A DNA stretch of 8,781 nucleotides from DATEHG01 sp041691295. Lineage in GTDB: Bacteria; Gemmatimonadota; Gemmatimonadetes; Gemmatimonadales; GWC2-71-9. Made by a program: the position numbers and the translations under genes. Position 1 is the first letter of the stretch, and each line of letters starts with the position of its first letter. Location: positions 1 through 8,781 of the forward strand of contig JBEPVA010000163.1 of NCBI GenBank assembly GCA_041691295.1, given 5' to 3'. Below, piece after piece: positions 5,719 through 8,781 of the stretch. Under the pieces are notes generated by a model. The model did not search any database and was not told the origin of the DNA. It was given only the letters and a program-made list of their open reading frames with translations.

Positions 5719-6853
5719 GGTAGCCGGTTTCCGGAATGGTGATGATCTCCGGATGATCCACGTCCTGACCCAGGATCCGCTCGAGGCGGAGCCGGCGGCC
5801 ACTGTCGGAGGCGGCGGCCGCTAGCATGGCCAGGAATTCCGGACGGCGGAGATGGAAGCTGCAGGAGGCGGTCAGCAGCGCGCCGCCGGGTTCCAGCAAT
5901 CGCATGCCGCGCAGATTGATTTCGTGATAACCTCGCAGCGCCTCGGGGAGCGCGGACTTGGTCTTGGCAAAGGCGGGCGGATCGAGCACAACTGTCCTGA
6001 ATCGCCGGCCGGCCCGCTCGAATTCCCGGAGTGTTTCGAACGCATCGCCGACCCGCCACTCAATATTATCCAGCTCATTCAGCGTCGCGTTGTCGGTCGC
6101 GCGGGCCAGGGCCTCACGACTGGTGTCCACCGCGACGACCCTGGATGCTCCCCGGGCGAGGTGCAGGGCAAAGCTGCCATGATAGCTGAAGCAGTCCAGC
6201 GCCTCGCCGCCGGCCGATGCGAGCTGGCCGGCGACCATCCGATTGAATCGCTGGTCGAGGAAGGCTCCGGTCTTCTGCCCGGTCCAGGGGGCGGCCAGCA
6301 TCCGGATCCGGCCCTCCCAGATCTCGATCGTCTCGGGGACCGTGCCATGGACAAGTTCGGTGGTTTCAGGCAGTCCTTCGTGGCGGCGGACCCCGACATC
6401 GTTGCGGAGCAGAATTCCTTCAGGGTGACAGCACCCGATCAGGGCCTCGAGAACCAGTGGCCGCATGGTCTCGAGGCCGGCGGAGAGCAGCTGGACCACC
6501 AGCCAGCGATCGTAGCGATCAACCACGAGGGAAGGCAGGGAGTCGCCCTCGCCGTGCACCAGCCGGAAAGCGGTGGCATCGATCGAGGCTGGGTTCCGCC
6601 GGGCCACGGCGGCGGCAATCTTGTCGCGCCACCAGGCCTCATCGACCGGCCTGTCCGTTCGCTCGAGGAGGCGGAGCCGGATCTCCGACCTGGGGGAGTA
6701 GAGTGCCTGTCCCAGCGATCGCTGTCGCGAATCGATGACCGTGACCAGTCCCGGGTCAGCGGGTCCATCGACGACATCGCTGCGATAAATCCAGGGGTGA
6801 CCATGCGTCCAGCGGGCGGCGCCGCGGTCGCTGACCCGGACCAGCGGGTTCAC
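5690..6853 (-). CDS. rlmI: Class I SAM-dependent rRNA methyltransferase, RlmI-like
   Basis: A 387-residue protein of the family that makes m5C in 23S rRNA (E. coli RlmI, C1962). Residues 1-70 form a PUA-like RNA-binding domain (GHPWIYRSDV, LGQALYSPRSEIRLRLL). Then come FRLVHGEGDSLPSLVVDRY (97-114), TGQKTGAFLDQR (191-202), SAM motif I LDCFSYHGSFAL (219-230), VDTS (242-245), catalytic LDPPAF (290-295) and the late SCSFH (330-334) with the conserved cysteine C331. Length and domain order fit the family. The start is GTG at 6853, overlapping the aroH stop as GTGA; no Shine-Dalgarno is evident, so it probably depends on aroH translation. The exact target base cannot be told from sequence. Confidence 0.9.
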   Translation of the reverse strand: MNPLVRVSDRGAARWTHGHPWIYRSDVVDGPADPGLVTVIDSRQRSLGQALYSPRSEIRLRLLERTDRPVDEAWWRDKIAAAVARRNPASIDATAFRLVHGEGDSLPSLVVDRYDRWLVVQLLSAGLETMRPLVLEALIGCCHPEGILLRNDVGVRRHEGLPETTELVHGTVPETIEIWEGRIRMLAAPWTGQKTGAFLDQRFNRMVAGQLASAGGEALDCFSYHGSFALHLARGASRVVAVDTSREALARATDNATLNELDNIEWRVGDAFETLREFERAGRRFRTVVLDPPAFAKTKSALPEALRGYHEINLRGMRLLEPGGALLTASCSFHLRRPEFLAMLAAAASDSGRRLRLERILGQDVDHPEIITIPETGYLKGAVLRVE

Positions 6854-7230
6854 CGGGTGCGGTCGGGTCGGAGCACAACGGCTGAGCGCAGATAGGTGTG
6901 GCGGATCTGCTCGCGCGGCTTGCTGCTGTAGGCGTGGACCAGGACCCGGATGCAGTGGGGCAGCGAGCCCGGCACCGGTATTTCCGTAGTATGCAGAATG
7001 GCCACATCGTGCCAGCCCATGCGCCGCGAGGCGCGGGCTGGGAAGGTGGCAATCAGGTCGGTGGTGACCGTGAAGATCGCGCTCACGATATCATCGGGGC
7101 CGATGCCGTTGGCATCCACCAGGGCATGCAGCAGCTCCTCGGTGGCCTCGAGGATAGCCTCGGCGGTATCGTGTTCCACGGTGGTTGCGCCGCGATAGCC
7201 CTGCACCCGGGGAGCATTTGAGGTGGCCAT
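6850..7230 (-). CDS. aroH: Chorismate mutase, AroH type
   Basis: A cytoplasmic enzyme of 126 residues that rearranges chorismate to prephenate for phenylalanine and tyrosine synthesis. It aligns along its length with Bacillus subtilis AroH: GYRGATTVEHDT (11-22) carries R13 (B. subtilis R7), E83 matches E78, CIRV holds R95 (R90), and QIRHTYLRSAVVLRPD (108-123) holds Y113 (Y108). The position equivalent to C75 is H80. The ATG at 7230 has no Shine-Dalgarno but has TAGATT 7 bases upstream, suggesting a leaderless message. A GTG at 7206 would give an N-terminus of the same length as B. subtilis AroH and is the main alternative. The frame is open up to 7566, but that part is antisense to thiE. It is followed by the rlmI-like gene in a 4-base overlap. 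Confidence 0.93.
   Translation of the reverse strand: MATSNAPRVQGYRGATTVEHDTAEAILEATEELLHALVDANGIGPDDIVSAIFTVTTDLIATFPARASRRMGWHDVAILHTTEIPVPGSLPHCIRVLVHAYSSKPREQIRHTYLRSAVVLRPDRTR
7220..7225 (+). promoter_or_regulatory. Ribosome binding site of thiE
   Basis: GAGG at 7220-7223 sits 5 bases before the ATG at 7229 and supports that start. An in-frame GTG at 7223 is also possible, with GGGGAG at 7209-7214 eight bases upstream; it would add two residues. Both sites lie inside the first codons of aroH on the other strand. Confidence 0.5.
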
Positions 7231-7861
7231 GCCCGACAATCTAACGACGGCCCTGCGCCTCGTGCTGGTCACCGACGATGCTCTGGTGGCCGGGCGGGAC
7301 CTCGAGTCCCTGGCCCGGGCGGCCGTGGCGGGCGGAGTGACCGCGATCCAGCTTCGGCTCAAGCGAGCCGATGCGCGGGAGCTGATGGCCATCCTGGTGG
7401 ATCTGCGCGTCTCGATCGGCGTGCCGCTGTTCATCAATGACCGGCCAGATATCGCGGCTGCGGCAGGGGTTGGCGTCCACCTGGGCCCTGAGGACCTGTC
7501 ACCGGCCCGCGCGCGACTGGTGCTGGGGCCCGCGGCAGTGATTGGTGCCTCGGTCGGCAGTACCACCGAAGTCGAGCGGGGACAGGCAGCGGATTACTGG
7601 GGAATCGGCCCTTGGCGAACCACCCCGACCAAGCGCGATGCCGGTGCCCCGCTGAGCGCCGCAGGATTTGCGACGATTGCTGGACTGGCCGGTGGCAGGC
7701 CGAGGGTTGCGATCGGTGGAATCAGGCCGGAGGATGCGGCAGCAATCGTGGCGGCGGGTGGATCCGGGATGGCGGTGGTATCGGGCATCCTCGGCGCGGA
7801 GGATATTGTCCGCGCCAGCCGCCGCTACGCGGACGCGATTGCAGCGGCGCTCAGCAGCTAG
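7229..7861 (+). CDS. thiE: Thiamine phosphate synthase
   Basis: Joins the pyrimidine diphosphate (HMP-PP) to the thiazole phosphate (THZ-P) to give thiamine phosphate. The 210-residue TIM barrel shows the ThiE/TenI landmarks: LVLVTDD (11-17), QLRLK (41-45), FINDRPDIAAAAGVGVHLGPEDL (68-90) with N70, D71 and D89 for pyrophosphate and metal binding, GIGPWRTTPTK (125-135), VAIGGI (160-165) and MAVVSGI (181-187). These catalytic-type residues favour ThiE over TenI. Odd: the usual STHT/SAHN loop reads SVGSTTE (108-114), so its conserved histidine is absent. No other thi gene is in the window. The start shares bases with aroH and the stop shares bases with mltG. Confidence 0.85.
   Translation: MPDNLTTALRLVLVTDDALVAGRDLESLARAAVAGGVTAIQLRLKRADARELMAILVDLRVSIGVPLFINDRPDIAAAAGVGVHLGPEDLSPARARLVLGPAAVIGASVGSTTEVERGQAADYWGIGPWRTTPTKRDAGAPLSAAGFATIAGLAGGRPRVAIGGIRPEDAAAIVAAGGSGMAVVSGILGAEDIVRASRRYADAIAAALSS
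7238..7243 (-). promoter_or_regulatory. Candidate -10 box for aroH
   Basis: TAGATT on the minus strand matches TATAAT at 4 of 6 positions, including the key A2 and T6, and ends 7 bases before the aroH ATG at 7230, which would place the transcript start at or next to the ATG. It lies within thiE. No -35 match is seen 16-18 bases upstream. Confidence 0.3.
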
Positions 7862-8781
7862 TGGCGGGCGGAATCCTCGGCCGCCTTGCGGAGCCGGCGG
7901 GCGGTGGCCACGGCCTTGTCATGGGCTTCGAGCGAACTGGTAAAGAGGTGATGACCATCCGGCGTGGCCACGAAGTAGAGGTATGGTACCGTTGCGGGGT
8001 AGAGTGAAGCCTTGATGCTGGCGATACCGGGACTATTGATCGGCCCGGGCGGCAGCCCTGGATGGAGATAGGTGTTGTAGGGCGAAGGGATGTCGAGATC
8101 CTTGTAGTACAGCCTCGGTTTCCGCTCACCGGTGCGGGATTCGATGGCGTACTGCACCGTCGGATCGGCCTGCAGGGCAATGCCGGCGCGTAACCGGTTC
8201 CAGTAGACCCCCGCGATGATAGGCCGTTCCTCGTCGTGGCGGGCTTCTCCCTCGACGATGGCCGCCAGCGCCATCAACTCCCGACGGCTGAGGTGCAGGG
8301 AGTCGAGCCGGGCCGTCCACGCCGGCAGCCAGCGCTGGTTGAATTCGTCGGCCATCAGGCGTACCAGATCCGAGGCCGTGGCGCCCGGCGGGACGTCGTA
8401 GGTTTCCGGCAGCAGAAATCCTTCGAAACTCTCCTGGTGCAATGCCGCCCGTGCCGCGGAAGCGTTGGTGGCGGCCACCAGGAACGAATCCGATGGAATC
8501 CCGAGCTGCTGCTGGGCCAGGTCGGCAAGATCCCAGAGCGTAATTCCCTCCGGCACGGTGAAATGGAAGACCAGCACCTTGCCAGCTTCAAGGGCCGAGA
8601 GGGCTCGCCAGCTGCCGGCGCCCCTGGGCAGCTCATAGACGCCGGCCTGCACACTCCGCTCCAGGTGGCGGAGCCTGGCCACCGCCTTGAAGCAGAAGCG
8701 GCAGGAGATGACACCATGGGCCGCCAGACTATCGGCGACCCGACTGAGCGATGCGCCGGGCGGAATGGCCACCCGTTCGAT
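7858..8781 (-). CDS. mltG: Endolytic murein transglycosylase MltG, 5' end outside window
   Basis: A membrane-anchored lytic transglycosylase that cuts nascent peptidoglycan and sets glycan strand length. About 307 residues are in the window. The frame is open to 8781 (I-E-R precede the GTG at 8772), so the cytoplasmic and membrane N-terminus lies beyond the edge and that GTG is internal. Numbered from that GTG codon, the visible parts are IPPGAS (3-8, LysM-like subdomain), FTVPEGITLWDLADLA (71-86), EGFLLPETYDV (117-127), and the catalytic region AIVEGEARHDEERPIIAGVYWNRL (171-194) with E174/E176, LQADPTVQYAI (200-210), YNTYLHPGLPPGPINSPG (232-249) and YFVATPDGHHLFTSS. These are hallmark MltG/YceG motifs. 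The TAG stop overlaps the thiE TAG in CTAG (7858-7861). Confidence 0.94.
   Translation of the reverse strand: MERVAIPPGASLSRVADSLAAHGVISCRFCFKAVARLRHLERSVQAGVYELPRGAGSWRALSALEAGKVLVFHFTVPEGITLWDLADLAQQQLGIPSDSFLVAATNASAARAALHQESFEGFLLPETYDVPPGATASDLVRLMADEFNQRWLPAWTARLDSLHLSRRELMALAAIVEGEARHDEERPIIAGVYWNRLRAGIALQADPTVQYAIESRTGERKPRLYYKDLDIPSPYNTYLHPGLPPGPINSPGIASIKASLYPATVPYLYFVATPDGHHLFTSSLEAHDKAVATARRLRKAAEDSARH

Noticed and set aside
5852..6895. Long plus-strand open frame (about 347 codons) opposite the rlmI-like gene
   Set aside because: It covers a clearly coding RlmI-type gene on the other strand and has composition typical of an antisense shadow.
7231..7566. Upstream extension of aroH to give a 238-residue protein
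   Set aside because: The added residues are antisense to thiE and low-complexity R/S/A; AroH homologues begin near the 7230 or 7206 start.

Overview
The window is a compact, GC-rich bacterial chromosome segment with nine protein-coding genes, plus one 55-codon ORF that is also probably real. The mix of tdh-kbl, monofunctional aroH, thiE, mltG, an SdpR/SdpI pair and a secreted DUF3887-type hydrolase, with weak or absent Shine-Dalgarno sites at several first genes, would suit an environmental Gram-negative-like lineage such as Gemmatimonadota. That placement is inference from general flavour; no marker gene proves it. I saw no tRNA, rRNA, insertion sequence, CRISPR array or phage gene.

Layout. 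(1) Positions 1-1939, minus strand: threonine catabolism, tdh followed by kbl in a 4-base ATGA overlap; kbl runs off the left edge. (2) Positions 2005-2222, minus strand: a 55-residue orphan protein with a clear ribosome binding site and its own intrinsic terminator, preceded by a LacI-operator-like palindrome and a good -10 box. (3) Positions 2332-3213 (or 3291), minus strand: an unrecognised protein with a methyltransferase-like Rossmann core. (4) A divergent AT-rich intergenic region at 3214/3292-3438 separates it from (5), a plus-strand operon at 3439-5718: SdpR-type repressor, SdpI-type membrane protein and an exported alpha/beta hydrolase, each overlapping the next. (6) Positions 5690-7230, minus strand: aroH followed by an RlmI-type rRNA methyltransferase in a GTGA overlap; the methyltransferase converges with the hydrolase gene over 29 bases. 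(7) thiE on the plus strand (7229-7861) shares its start-codon bases with aroH and its stop-codon bases with (8), mltG on the minus strand, which runs off the right edge.

Functionally, tdh and kbl convert threonine to glycine and acetyl-CoA; aroH feeds phenylalanine/tyrosine synthesis; thiE joins the two halves of thiamine phosphate; mltG trims nascent peptidoglycan; the RlmI-like enzyme modifies 23S rRNA. These are ordinary housekeeping genes.

The less ordinary parts are the SdpR-SdpI-hydrolase operon, which has no SdpC-like toxin gene here, and the orphan small protein beside the methyltransferase-like gene. I did not find a clear-cut new system; these two loci are the best candidates for something undescribed.
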